From: Climacteris rufus
Lineage: Eukaryota; Chordata; Aves; Passeriformes; Climacteridae
Direction of reading: 5' to 3'
DNA: 64,000 bases
NCBI GenBank assembly: GCA_013398175.1
Contig: VZRZ01000212.1
Location: forward strand, 496,001-560,000
Part shown: one piece after another, positions 1-13,589 of the stretch
Numbering within the stretch: position 1 is the stretch's first letter
Layout: each line of letters opens with the position of its first letter
Notes under the pieces: model-generated
What the model was told of the DNA's origin: nothing
What the model saw: only the letters and a program-made list of their open reading frames with translations
The model's database searches: none
Translations under genes and position numbers: made by a program

Positions 1-2379
1 CTTATCAATAAATTTCCCAAAAACCATGTTCTGTTTTTTAGAGTTGAGTGTTGTGGAAATACATAATTCAGAAAGATTGTATTTGTATTCATGAGTGGTC
101 ACAAGTTGCCCAATAGATAGGTGGTGTCCATATCAAAGGTGTAATTCAGAGATCCGTACAGAGGACCTTACCTTCTCTGGGTAGAAGTAAAGGAGGAGGT
201 TACAACATCCTACAGCTCTGTTATAGTAACTACTCCCTTCCTTCAAGCTGTATAAAAGTAGCTATTCAATTGGATTCTTTTATTAATAGTTACATTTCCT
301 CTTCAGACAGTAGAAGAAAAAAGGTATTTTAACTTGATGGAATACCAGGTTTGCATTTTTCTGCAAAGTTTTCAATCTCTTTGAAAACTACTGTCCAGAG
401 GTTGTTATACAGATGTGGCCTACAGTGTGCATGCCTCTTTTCAGAGAACAAAGGTCTTAATTTGACCAGCTGTTTTATTATTGTTGCAGCTTGTACCCCT
501 CATACATATTTTTTCCTTATGTTTAGGAAACATGTAAGTTACCCTGTTTAACTGGATATGCATCTCTATTTGCCTAGAATATGTTCTAACAGTTTAAAAA
601 CATAATGGGTCAAAAGGTATAGGACTTTTTTATCGAAAAGTCATTTAAGTTCAGGGCTCAGTTCAATGTATTCAGCAAATAAAGCAGGCACTTTTTCTTT
701 TGCTGATTGTAAGGTTGATTTTAGATCAAGCAAAAGGAAATTACTGAAATGGTGTCAGGGAAACTATTCAACAGGAACTGTTATAAATGGCATTTTTCAG
801 AGTTGTTTCTTCAGGTGTTGATAGCTTCTACTTCATTCTAGACTTTGTGTGTCAAACCTGTTTGGCTACCACTGAATATGGCTCTTCATAATATTTTTCA
901 TAGTTACTGTATACAATTGCATAAGCTTATGCTTATATTAATTGTTTCTAGCTATTGTTTTTGCCAAATCATGTAAGATGATAATCAGAGAGACTAATTT
1001 TTTTCCTAGTTTCCTTAAACGTCTCTCCCCTTTTTACCAGTCATCTACAGTGCATCTTCAAAAGCAATTTGCACCTTTACAAACAGAATGACAGAAAACT
1101 CTTTGTTTGTGTTTTTTGTTTTTTTGGTTTTTTTAAATCTAATTTCAGGTTAGTTGCGGTGTAATTGGAAATTTACACCTTATCTAAAATGGTTGTATTC
1201 AGAAACTGTGAGCTTATTTGTTTCTTGGTTGTAATATTGTGACTTAATTGATTTTGTTAGGTTTGTATGTAATACTGAGTACTGAGAGAAAGGCTACTGG
1301 ACTTCTTTTTCCTTCTTTAGTTTTTAGATGGAGTGAAGAAAGTTTAGGCTATTTTTGTAAATAAAGTAAAAAATCTCTTCTGTTTGCTTATTGAGCATAT
1401 ACTGTGCCAGACTGTCTTTTGCAAGCACTGTTGCAGTAAAACTAAGCACACCCCAGTGTAGTAACTTCTGTGTCAGGCTTATTAAATTTCAGCCACAGGA
1501 GAGTGAAGTTGTTTGTGTCTGAAGATGTAAACTTTGACCTTGGCTTGCAGAACTGAGGCAGAAGGGAAGGAAGATTGAGGGGAAGTGGAATGATTTCTAG
1601 TTCAGTTCACAGTATCTCTTTTTATTTTTATCACATTATTCGTAGGGAAGAATGAAATGATAGACTGAAATTTCTTGCACTCGTTGGGTCTCTGAACACA
1701 TATTTTTTATTTCATTTAGTAGGATACACAGCAGTGTTTCTTGTAACTCTAAGCTGTCACACAAAACAGAGTCATAACATATTTCCATTATGCCCAGAAC
1801 CACTCTCCAGCAAAAGTAGAAGCCTCTCCCCTTTGAGATAGCTGAAAATATAACCCTAATAGCTACTGTCAGAGAGTCTCCTTCCAGCTTGCTATTTCTC
1901 CTGTGGTCCTCGTGTGAATTGCATTCACTGACATGTTAGTGAGATTCTCTCTCTGAACTTTTTTGTAATCACAGTATTCTTTCAGGATTGTAGTGTGGAA
2001 AAAGTTTTATGTCTTCTTCTAAAACATCTCTGATACTGTTTTATTATTTTCCCCCTGCTTTAAGCAAGAAATAGTAGTGTTTAGGTTAAATGGCTTTTGA
2101 CTTTTGAAGACTTCATGCTAGTTTAAAATTGTCATAATATGCTAAAATAGCACAAGATCAGTTTGACTCAAGCATGGGAGTTAAGATTTCTCGACCATCT
2201 CCTCTTTGTCAGGAAATGACGCTCTTAGAAAAGCTTTAAAAGGCAAAATATTTCACTTGAAAGTGGGCACTGGGTCCAATACTCCAGCCTTTATATACCT
2301 GATATGTACCAATTGTTTTGTGTTGTCTCTGTCACTTCTACCATATAAAATAATTTTTGTGTGCAGTTGTTAGGATCTG

Positions 2380-3092
2380 ATTATTGAGAGATGCCTCTAT
2401 CCAAACTAAGGTGCAAGGAAGATCTTAAGCCAAAGTCAATAGTATGGATTTTATTTAACAGTAAAATGTGAGGTAGAGACATAGAAAGAAATAGAAAAGA
2501 GAGTAGAGAGAAAGACACAGGCAGACAAACAGATTAAGCAGAAGATAGTCACCACCCATGGATCCAGCAGCATCCCATTGGTCCTTGTTCACCCTGGGCT
2601 TCTTGGTGATAAGGGTCTCAAGGTCATTCAAAACTTTGCACTATTTATACGTTTTAGCAAGTAAGGGAATTAATGCTCATTGGGAACACAGTTCTCTTAA
2701 TCTACTGGTTAAATTATTTCCTCACTTCTAATGCTATTTAATCCCATGCTCAGTCTTTCTGTATTTTGAGTCAGTGGGTTTCTTGAGTCGGTGGGTTCTG
2801 ATCTCCCCCTGCCAGACGTAGTCCGAGCGGATTTTAGCACAGTTGCCGAGTTGACTGTCCTTTTTCATTATCAGTGATACATTCTTCTCCCCCAGCTTTG
2901 TTTACCTCCCTTAGTCTGAGATAGCACTCAGAGAATTGTGTCACCTTTATCTTTTCCCAAGTTCCCATCAGGTGGCTTAATTTACAGTCCAGGTTCCAGG
3001 AGAGGAACTTCGGTGGTTGCAGACGAACAATTGCTTCTTTACACAGTTTGCCACAGTGGACTTGGGTGGTAACAGTGTTTGAGACAGGCAAC
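2380..3092 (-). repeat. Antisense ERV-type solo LTR (boundaries uncertain)
   Basis: On the minus strand a TATA box, GTATAAATAG, lies at 2641-2650 and an AATAAA poly(A) signal at 2450-2455, about 190 bases downstream, which is the promoter-to-signal layout of a retroviral LTR. The GA-rich stretch at 2460-2540 is R/U5-like. No internal retroviral genes flank it. The upstream end could be the TGCCTGTC at the minus-strand complement of 3085-3092, but no target duplication was seen and the family was not identified. Confidence 0.55.
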
Positions 3093-3840
3093 TGTGTTTT
3101 TTAAGTCCTTACAGCAGTGTAGAGATTGATGCAGTTTTTGCAGATGAATGTCTCTGGGGTGGTTTGAAAGTGAGGTGATTTGAAACCCTTTCACAAGTAT
3201 TTTGCATCAGATGTTTAATTTTTAAGTGTCTCTTTCATATCTTACAGGAACTGTACTTGATGCCTCATATTTGCATTTGTTTTTCAGGCTTCCTAATCAA
3301 TCTGCATCTGCCAAATTAAGTAGAGATTTTATATGATGGGGCGTGGAAATTTTGGCCAATAATTTCAAAACAGAAAGCTAACTTAAAATATTCTGGTAAG
3401 ATTTTCCAGTTAATGAAGGCTAAGATAGTCTCTATTTTTAATGTGGTTCTATATACTAGTATTGCTAGGTACACTAAATCTCCTATGCAGAGAGGCTAAA
3501 GCTTTTCAGCAAAATTTCAAATACATACTGGGAGGAAAACTATCCAGCTCTTCAGCAGTAGGGCTGAGAATTAATATGTAAATACTCATGAAGAAAAAGA
3601 ATCTTATTAAAATCTGTTATTGCATGCTAAACTCTGTAAGTAGCAGTTTATTGTGGAATATCATTACAAAGACCCAGTCCTGATACAGTCTGACTGCACT
3701 TGAGTAGCAGACTGGCTTATTTCCTGTGAATAGGAGAAGTTTCTTTTGCCATATGAGGTGTTCTCAGTGTAGAGCATCTATAGTTCAGGTTCTGGAATTA
3801 CAAATGGTGTTTTAGCTCAGAAACACAAAAGCATTGTGTG

Positions 3841-3943
3841 TTGGGTGGAGCTTTGAACAACCTGATCTAGTGAAAGGTGTCCCTGCCCCTGTCAGGGAGG
3901 TTGGTATCTGAAAGGTCCCTTTCAACCCAAACCATTCTGTGGT
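3841..3943 (+). repeat. CR1 LINE 3' tail fragment
   Basis: The sequence follows the avian CR1 3' end: GAACAACCTGATCTAGTG, then a GTGTCCCTGCCC block, then GGTCCCTTTCAACCCAAACC and CATTCTGTGG. It is 5' truncated, as most CR1 copies are. Confidence 0.85.
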
Positions 3944-5054
3944 TTAGGTACCTATCTCTCAGTGGGTTCAATGGAGCTTAGTTAAAAGCTTCTATGGCCA
4001 AGTAGTTTTATTTCACCCTGCTAATTATAAGCAAGCTGATGATATTCTAAAGCAAATTGCTGTCTTCCAGTATTTCTGTGCTGTTACCCATGGTGTTAGG
4101 AAACAAAAAGACCATCATTCATGATAATTCTAACTTTGAGTGGTACTTCTCTGGACTGCAGGCTGTATTTGATCTAAGAGTCAGTTAGGACCGGCCTCTG
4201 GCTTACTGCCAAGTCTGGAGGTAGGAGAGCTCTTACTGCCATGTGAGGGTTTCCAGTACTCTGTGAGGATTGCCTTCTACTCTGATCCTCAGCCCCACAT
4301 GGGGGATGAGGGCTGTGGTCATGCATCTGCAGAGAAGCCTATGGCTCACCTGTGTCAAAATTCACTGCTATGTCAGGTTGGAAGTTCCTTTTATTGCTGT
4401 CTGTATAATGGATTTGAGGTTTCTTCTGCAGTTTTCAAATAAACAGTCATTGCAGCTCATAAAACATAATTTTCAGTTTGCTGTATCACTCTTGCCCCAT
4501 GAATCCCAAAGGTCTGGTTATTTTTTTTTTTGTGTATTTTAGATTATAGTTAGGATAAGAAATTCTTGGTATACAACCGTTAAAGAATTGTTGTGATCAG
4601 GTCTTGCAGTAGTTCTGACACTTTGCTCTTGACTGTAGATAGTCAGCCATGATGAAATGTCCTTGCTCTTGGAAAATCAAGCTATTGGATGAAGTTTGAT
4701 TTTCTGTTCTTGGTGTTACCACCACAGAGAAATTTACTCCATCAGCAGATTTACTTCAAAAATTCTAGGCACTCTTGAGTGGACAGATGAGGTTACCTTT
4801 ATTAATCTGTAGTTCTTTACGCTTCCTCTGTGGTAGTATGTTTGACACATTGCCACAATTGGACATTGTCCAAGGCCACAGTGGAAAAATAATGGTTTTG
4901 TTTTCTATTGAAGTCACTCTGTCTTTTGAAATGTTTCTACTATTGAGGAAATGGACCTTTTTGACAGTCTTACAGAAAGTGATTTAGAAACATGTAACAC
5001 GGAAAGTCAAACCTCTTGAATTTGCAACTTGATCAAGTCTTTATACATGGATGT

Positions 5055-5086
5055 ATAGATAGATAGATAGATAGATAGATAAATAG
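5055..5086 (+). repeat. (GATA)n microsatellite
   Basis: About eight units of a GATA/ATAG tetranucleotide repeat, nearly perfect. It is likely length-polymorphic between individuals. Confidence 0.95.
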
Positions 5087-5361
5087 TCTCCTGGGCAGAC
5101 AAAAGTTTTCTTAGAATAAGGAAATTGGTATTAGGAGAGAACTGTGGTGTGCTGAAGAGAATTTTCTCTATAGTCTAATTTTGTTGGGGTTTTTTTTTTG
5201 AGGAAGGAGTAAAGTTTCCTGACCCTTTTTTCCCCTTTCATGATGATTTTTTTTCCATCGTTGCTCTTTTAGGCTGTGGGTTAAACAGAACAGCTCTGGG
5301 ATATCTGTTCAAGGAAGGGTATATTTCTTATAGACAGCTTTTCCCAGAGAAACTCTATATT

Positions 5362-6072
5362 TGTATTGGCTTTGTATGGCAAGATTTTGGCAGTGGAGGG
5401 GTGCAGTGTAAGGGTGGGCTACAGGGGTGGCTTCTGTGAGAAAATGTCAGAAGCTTCCCCCATGTCCTAACAAAGCCAACCCCAGCCAGATCAAAGACGG
5501 ACCTGCCACTGGCGAAGGCTGAGCTCATCAGTGACAGTGGAAGCACCTCTAGGTTAACAGATTTGAGAAGGTGAAAAAGCCCAGCAGAGCAACAGCAGCC
5601 ATGACAGAGGAGTTAGAATATGGGAGAGAATCAGGCCTGCAGACATCAAGTTAGGTGAAGAAAGAGGGGAGCAGTTGCTCCAGGTGCTGGAGGAGTCCTA
5701 TTCCTGCAGAGGAGGAAGCAGCAGAAACATGTGATGACCTGACCACAACCCTTCTTCCCTGTTCACCTGTGCTGCTGCAGGAGAGGAGGTAGAGAACTTG
5801 GGAATAAAGCTAAGCCCAGGAAGAAGGGATGGGTATATGAGAAGGTGTTTTAAGTTTTGGTGTTGTTTCTTATTCCCCTACTCTGATATAATTTCCTGAA
5901 ATTGTTTCTGTTTTGCCTGTGATGGTCACTGGTGAGTGATCTCTCCCTTCCCTCATCTCGACCCATGAGTCTTTTGTTATATTTTCTTTCCCTTGTCTGG
6001 CTGAGGAGAGGAGTGACAGAGCAGCTTGGGGCTTGGGTGGGTACCTGGCCAAGCCAGGGTCAACCCACCAGT
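5362..6072 (+). repeat. ERVL-type solo LTR, sense to PUDP
   Basis: It opens with TGTATTGGCTTTGTATGGCA and closes with GCCAGGGTCAACCCACCA. It contains the long conserved block GTGAGTGATCTC, CATCTCGACCCA and TTATATTTTCTTTCCC, characteristic of a widespread avian ERVL LTR as I remember it. AATAAA occurs near 5805. Compared with longer copies I recall, it lacks a central block of GC-rich minisatellite-like repeats. No gag, pol or env sequence adjoins it, so it is a solo LTR. No convincing target-site duplication was seen. Confidence 0.8.
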
Positions 6073-9000
6073 ATGTTAATTAAAAAGATACAATTGTTTC
6101 TTCTGCTGCTGACTTTGATAACACAGTGGCCCTTCTGTTTTCATCTACCGTGTGTAGACTGTGTTCCAAGTGCCTTGGAACATCTCATTTCAAAACAACT
6201 TTTTAAACCTTGTTTTGCATTCCTTGGGCCAGTGAACTGCTGCTCTGTGTTATCAGCAACATCTTGTGAGGAGGAGGTGCTCCCTTCATGAAAGACTAAC
6301 TTTTTTGTGAACATGCTATAAGCTGATGGGGTGTTTAGAGCTGCTAATTGCTCTTCAGGTTGAGAACATTCCTTGTATAATTTTCCTTCGTATGATAGCT
6401 CATATACTAACGACAGTGTAACTGTTGCCTGACTTGAGTCTCCCCATTATACATTTTAAGAAGCTATGTCTCTGTAAACTGTAGATTTCAACTCAACAAG
6501 CAGAGTTTTGCAGACACCATATCAACTGCTGTTTGCATAGTTCTATTTTTAATAGTTAAGGCCCTGTGTGAGAGCCTAAGAAAACATATCAGGCAGCTTC
6601 TATGAATCGACAGCTTCTCTATTTTTAAACTAATGAAATGCTGTCACATAGATGATGCTTAATAAGTACAATTTTAGAATGTTTTGTATTAAGTCATGTA
6701 TATTGCCTGCTATTTCAAAGTTGGATTCCCTCATGTTCTGGAATTGCAATATAGATTTCTCTTTACATTTTCATGTGCTATTTTGCACTAGTGCCAGAGT
6801 ATTTGTTTACACCTCCACATCAGAAGAGAGTTTGCATGCTTTATTCGTGAACTGTTTCTTTCACTTCCCTGTGACATTAAAAAAGGATAAGGTGTATCTG
6901 TGAATACAAGATAGCATTAAGATATGTCTGCTGTATTAATGTAAACTAAAAGCCTTTTGAATTTGTTCAGAAGCTTCTTCCTCTCCCCATAGAAATAACA
7001 TGTTTCTCTGCATATAAAATGAGAAATTGGCTTCCTCTGTAGCTGCTGTTGAAGAATTCTCCCAGTAAAACAAGCCCAGAGGGGCAAGTACGTGATACTC
7101 ATTTAGGAACAGTTCCATGCAGCTGCTATTGTTTGAACATCAAACTTACTTTATTTTTAAACCTGTTAGGAATAACTTGAATTCATGGTAGGATGTCTCA
7201 TTTCAGAGAAGGGCAGACAGACTGACTGCACTGAGTTAGCCAGTGGCAACGTGTTTCTCTGGACTTAGTAAAGTAATCACAATGTAACATATTCGTCTAT
7301 CTTGGGGTGTACTTACATTAGTATTCAAGTACAACAGTAAAAAAGAAATAGGTTTGAAAAAATTAAAGCTCCAGGTTAGACTTATACCTGTTCCTTACTA
7401 AAATGAATAATGGATCATTTCAGTGAATTTTTCTAAGTGCTAATCAAAAATATAATGATTTGCAAATCATTACTCAATTAAATTTAAAGAAGTAATTTTT
7501 ATTTTCAGCAATTATAGTAATTTTTTTCTTTATCTTTGGAAGTTATGGTTTATCAATCATGTAAATGGTTTGCTGAATAGCTTGCTCTTCATAACTAGCT
7601 TATGATTTTGAAGTAGACATTATTTGGTGCTTGATGTTTGTTTTAATAGATACTTCACCTTCTTTTAACTTCCAGGAAACAATAAGATGAACTGAAGTGG
7701 CACTGGTTATGAGAGTAGAACAGTCAAAAGATACAAGACGTGAATACTGCAGCAGCATTTCCCTTGGTTTCATGGTCCAGGCTGCCTTTAGGTTCAGCCT
7801 GCCTGGTTGGATACATTAGTCTTGACATTTAGACATGACTCAAATATTTCACTTGAGCACACATGAAAGCAGTGCTTATTTGCTCCTGTGACAGTGGCTG
7901 AAGTGGGTGTGTCTGAGAGGATAAAGTTAGATTTCATTTTTCTTCCTAAGCAAGTTCATGGAAGGAATGGAGGAATACTATAATGAAGAATAGAACATTC
8001 CTTTCCTCCTGTACTTTTGGTGCTAAGCAGTTTGAACCACATTCCTTTAATGAGCTGTTAAGTCCAGAGGCTCCAGGTTGATTTGTATTCACTGGTGAGT
8101 ACTCATCGTGAGTTTTATTCTTTAAAAGACAGCTCTTGCCTGTGAAACACAGTGCTATACATACGCTATATAGAAGGAAATATATAAAAATATATGCTTC
8201 TATACTTTATATATATATGTAAAAGCATATAAATGGTTTATCTGTAAAAAAGTCTAGTATATATATAACATAATAGCATAAAAAGTATCATGAGATGTTA
8301 GAAAAACAGTCTCCGGCCCTTAGGATGGATTGAGAATTCTGAGTTTCATTTTCTGAACTAGTGCTGTAACACTTAGGCTATTGTGCAAAAGGTACTTTCA
8401 GCTGCCTGCCTTCTTCATCCCTACTCTTACTAGGCTGCTGTAAGTGATTTTGAGGTCAGCTGTTAAACTGCTGTTCTTTTCTCCTATTAGCCATTGTGGG
8501 TAACCATAGTCATGCATTTTTAAACTTTCATGGTAATCAAAGTGTGAATGGGAAGATGTTGAGGGGGAAGTGCAAGACTGGCCTCTTGACACAAATTACA
8601 CGATAGTTCTCTACTATAAATTTTTATTAAAAAAAAACTTCCCCTTTATTTTCTGTTTGTTTTGCTAACTCAGGAGGCTTCAACTCTAATTCTTAAGTGA
8701 TTCTGGGTAGTTTGAACTAATTTTTGCAATTACAGAACTGTTTCTGTGACAGTTGTGTAGTTGCTGGTGTTTTGCATTGCTCATATTGGTTTTATCTGTC
8801 TCGTTTGACTGCTGATACCTTAAAAGGAAAGTCTCAGATTCTCTCTGAAAGAAATTATAAGGGAGAAAAAAGAATGCGGAATGAGTTATGCAGAATGCTT
8901 TATTCAGTGACATGGACTGTTCCTCCCTCAGTGACCATTTTTATTTTTATGCTTTGTGGGTTTTTTGGGTCTTCTTTGAGATGGAGCTGTAATTTATAAA

Positions 9001-12000
9001 TTGTGGATAGTAATATCTTGACTTCTGTTGAGAGGATGTTCCTTGTTCCATTCTAAGTTTGGAGGCCATTCCTGTTCAGAGGCCATTGGTTTCCCATTCT
9101 TTTCTCTTTTTCTGCTTATCAAAGTGACCAGTAAAATCTTACAAATTTGTGGGTAGCCATGTGTCTTTTATCTTGCCAGTGGTGCTTTCTACACTGTGTG
9201 ATAGCCCATATACCATTTGGAAATGTGTTGAATGCCCCACTGTTTCACACATCCTCAGTTATATGGGTATTTCAAGAATTGGTTCATTTGTGCAACTGAA
9301 TGAGCTAAGAGATGTACTGCCTATGGGGAAAGGGGTTGTAGAATAGTAAGATTGATGAGATATCTCTTCAGAGTTCAGAGGTTTAGTGAAAGACATGCAG
9401 TCCCTGGCTTTCATGCAGTGCTGCAGCATTTGTTATACTCCTGAGTCTCGACAGAGCTGGTCAGTGAGCTGCTCAGCCGTGTGTTTTGTGTGCCAGGGAG
9501 AGGAAAAGCAGCCATGAGTACATGATTTTGCTGTTGTTGAAATAGGTGGATGTGAGGACTGAGCATGTGGTACTGAGGAAAGCTGGTCTTTCTGATGGGA
9601 AATCTGTCACTGTTTTGGCTTTGCCATTACTGTGTTTAATTCCTGTGTTAACACTGCTCAGTTGATGCAGCAGGAGAATAAACACACAAAGGCCTGTGTT
9701 ATATCTAAATCCAGAATTAGAGAAAATGTGAATGTCATTACTATTACTATAACTCTATATATAGACAAAATATCTAATCTTGATTGACCTAGACCTGATT
9801 ACCCCCATTTCAGCTCTTATATAGATTTGTTTGCAAGTTAACAGTTTATGCTGTGCTAAATACCACCAAGTTGCAAAGAGCAAAGGAAAAAGTCACACTT
9901 CTATAATTAAATTCTGTTTTATATTATATTCATCTCCTGTACCCCAACTGAACATTTCAGTAACTTTTATGGTTTTTTACACTGTTGCATACTCTAAAGA
10001 GATTAGAGGAATAATGTTAAAGACTGACAGGAAAGCAAAATCATGGTCATCTCTGTGTTCATTCAGTGTTGATGGTGACAAATTCTAATGAGTTTTTCTC
10101 AGTCCTGGACCAAAATGGTGGTGAAAATGATGGACTGTGTTTGAATTTGGCTAAATTGAATACTGAAAATGGTTCTCTTCTACATTTTAATAGAAATCTG
10201 CCTTATGGGTGTGGACACAATAAACCTGTTTCTTAACTTAAAACTCTTTAATCACTGTTCTATCCCTAAAAAAATAAAAGAATCTTGCAGAATTTAGTTG
10301 TCCAGGGTCTGATTATAAATTACTGAAATATATTGAATGCACACAATTAAAACTCTTTTTAAGATTGTTTAGACTCTTAGCAGAAGAATAAATCGTAGGT
10401 GTACTTCATCTGGGAAGCTGAAGGCAAAGTTGAGATGCGTTATTCAAATAAAGAACTCAAAACTAATGATTAAGGTGAGCTAAGGCTAAAAGGGTCTTTC
10501 ATGCCCACTAATCTCATCTCCTTGATAACCTAGAAATTATTTTAGAATAATGATACCATATTAGATTAGAAGGTGTATAACCATCTGAAAAAATTAAATT
10601 CTATATTCATAAAGTCATCATTTTCTGTCTTAAGCTGTCTTTATGTGTAAATAAATAATAAAGATAAGGCTTAGATACTGCTTTGATGTTTGCTGTACCC
10701 CCAGCCTAGGTAAATCTGCACATCTAATTCTGACTCTGCAATGATCTGAGCAGATCATGCACTCCAGATTTTCACTGTGATATGTTGCCAAGTGACCTGT
10801 AGGTCTTTCTGAATATGTGTCAGCATATTTTTGTGCCAGATCACAAACTGAGTAATCCAGTACCTCTGTCATTCTTGTCACTTTATTTGTATTTATTGTG
10901 ACTGGCTTTTGCATACTCTAAACAAAACCAGTGAAGTTGACTGTGCTTTTATATAGAAGGGTCACTGTAAAAATGACTAGAAGATGATATGTGACTAGGG
11001 AATGAATATTTCTAATGCCTAGTTAAATGTAGCGAGCAGATGGACAATATGGTGTGCTGATAATGTCCATGCAAAAGATATATCAAGAGATGAGATCTAG
11101 AAATAAAAAGGGTATTTTGAAAGCTTATACATTTACTGGAAATTGCAGGAGCTAATAAATCTTGCTTTTTCTTCCTGTTATTAGAACAGGCCACTGGTGT
11201 GTTTGTCCTGTTGTGTTCTCAGCTGGTATTCCTGGTGGAGGCTGGTGGCTGGGGTCGGATGCAGTTGCTGAAATGTGTGTTTATTACCACTTGGGATGCT
11301 GTAGGGCATCTGGCTGCTCATGCCGTAGTGTGAGTCTTGCCCAGACTACTTTTTTACATTAGGTGTCTGTTGATGTCTTGGACATACCAGGGTAAATATC
11401 AGTAGGTGCCTGTAATTAGACACTTGAGATGAACTTCTAATTCCCCTTGCTTGTTTCATTTCATCAGTGGGTTTTATTCATATGTGAGAGTTAAATATTA
11501 TTTCTTTTGTATTGTAGATTTATAGCAGTTTGAAATTATGCTTCATTGATATAGTTACACTCTGATCAATCCGTTGCACTGTGTGGTTTATTTCTTGTTA
11601 GAAGGGTGAAAAAGCTAGCCTCCCTTTTTTGAGATTGCTCTGTTTCAATAGGAATAAGAAATCTCAAAGCTGTATCATTATCACTATTTGTTTACTGCTC
11701 TCTAATGATAAGGGGAGCATATAGATCTTCCTTTGATCAAAACAAACATGTCCTTACCTGTAATACATGTATGTAGGAAATAAAGATTTTTTCAGCAATA
11801 ATCTCAGATTCCAGTTGGAGCTTTTACAGTATATGAGTGCGTATTTTTTTCCCTCAGATTTCAGATTTTATTCATGTGCTGTAGTGAAACATATCTATTT
11901 GAGCAACTAAAATGTTCACATCCATGCTTTTGTCATCCGCTCATGAAAATTAAAATCATGTTGTTTCTCAACAATAGAGATATGCCGAATCTTACAAGAC

Positions 12001-13383
12001 GTCACAAATCTTGAAATGATGTTAATTTTCATTGCAACTAGGTCAATGTCCAGAGTCTAAATGCTATGACTTAAGGCAGAGTGAAACTGATCTCTTTGAA
12101 AGAGAAGTTGAAAGTTTTGTGAGCCAAGTCTCTCAGCTATAATTATTTAGGGGAGGGAAGGAAAGAAGGCTCTTTGACATCCTGCTTGTTGAAGCATATA
12201 CATTGCTTTGTAGGACTTGGATATATTTAAATTAAATAGGGTGCAATTATGGTGTGTTGACTAGTTTAAAGGTATTTGCTTTTTGTTTGGTTTGTGTTTT
12301 GTTTTGTGTCTCAGCACCTAGAAATTTCTAAGACAGTATGAATAAGTAAACAATTACCTGTTTTAATAGGTTTGACTCAAACTTGTTCATGAGCGCTCTT
12401 CCATTGGCAAACTGCAACATTGCATGAAAGACTATTTTTAGGTCTGCAATCTGGGCATCATTAAGCTTTTTTTTTTTTAAGGAAAAGAAATAAAATTTCA
12501 TTCACAAGTCTATGTAATATTTAAAACACATGAGGCTATTAAAAATAATATCTTTAGCTATAGAGTTGAACCTTTCAATTTGAAATAGGTTAATGTGTAA
12601 TTATCGTAGAGACCCATAGGAAAATTTTCCTGTTCTAGAATTTTTTCTTTCCTTTCTTCATTTTAATTCTGCTTGGCTTGCTATGTACTATTAACTAGGA
12701 TGACAATTGATTTTCAGTTTCAAACTTAGAGTAAGAATGTTGTGTCCGTCACTTGGTAAGTCTGACATACAGAAGAAAAACTAGTTTATCTGAAAAAAAG
12801 TAAAGCAAGAACTGTGAATTTTAAAAATGGTATTTTTAGTTTACCTTCCTAGCTCAGAGTGCCACTGGGGAATTTTTGTTGTTGATTTCTTTTTTTTTCT
12901 TCTTCCTGTTGTTAGCCAGCTTAACACTTTTCAGAGCCCATTTGCCTATGTTTCTGCTGTGATACCTTTCGTGTTTGTTTGAAGGGTCTCCAACATCACT
13001 TGTCATTTCTTTTCCGTAAGTGTAATTGTTTTAGGAGCATTTACAAAGAGTAGTACAGGTGGGTTTTTTTTTTCCTTTCTATTTTTAAGGTAAGAGGTTT
13101 TTGTGAACCTTTTGCTGCCCTGTTAAACATTCCATACAAGTATGTTGGGTCTTTAGGTGGTCTTTTGGCTCAACATCCCTTCTAGTTACCAAAGGGCAGC
13201 ATGGGCTAGAGCACTCTGGCAGGTGGCAGAGAATGTATCCTGCACTGCTGTATGTTCACATGGTGGTGAAATAGCCGCTGTGTTTCTCACTTTCAGATCA
13301 GAATCATCTGCTGATCTCAGGACGACAGATTACTGTGGTGAAGCAGGGAAGGTCTTGGCGTGTATTGTAGTCATGGACTCTGC

Positions 13384-13589
13384 ACTTCTTCCTTCAGTCA
13401 GTTTTCTTCATAGTATGTTAAAGCTTAAAGTTTAAACTTCTTCCTTCAGTCAGTTTTCTTCATAGTATATTAAAGCTTAAAGTTTAAACTTCTTCCTTCA
13501 GTCAGTTCTTCATAGTATGTTAAAGCTTAAAGTTTAAACTTCTTCCTTCAGTCAGTTTTCTTCATAGTATGTTAAAGCTTAAAGTTTAA
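13384..13589 (+). repeat. 52-bp tandem repeat, four copies
   Basis: Four head-to-tail copies start at 13384, 13436, 13488 and 13538. Each begins ACTTCTTCCTTCAGTCAG and ends AGCTTAAAGTTTAA. Units 1, 2 and 4 are 52 bases; unit 3 lacks two T residues and is 50. Unit 2 differs from unit 1 by one base, so the array is young or has been homogenised. Confidence 0.97.

Noticed and set aside
13384..13589. CRISPR-like array
   Set aside because: The 52-bp units are directly adjacent with no variable spacers, in a vertebrate intron.
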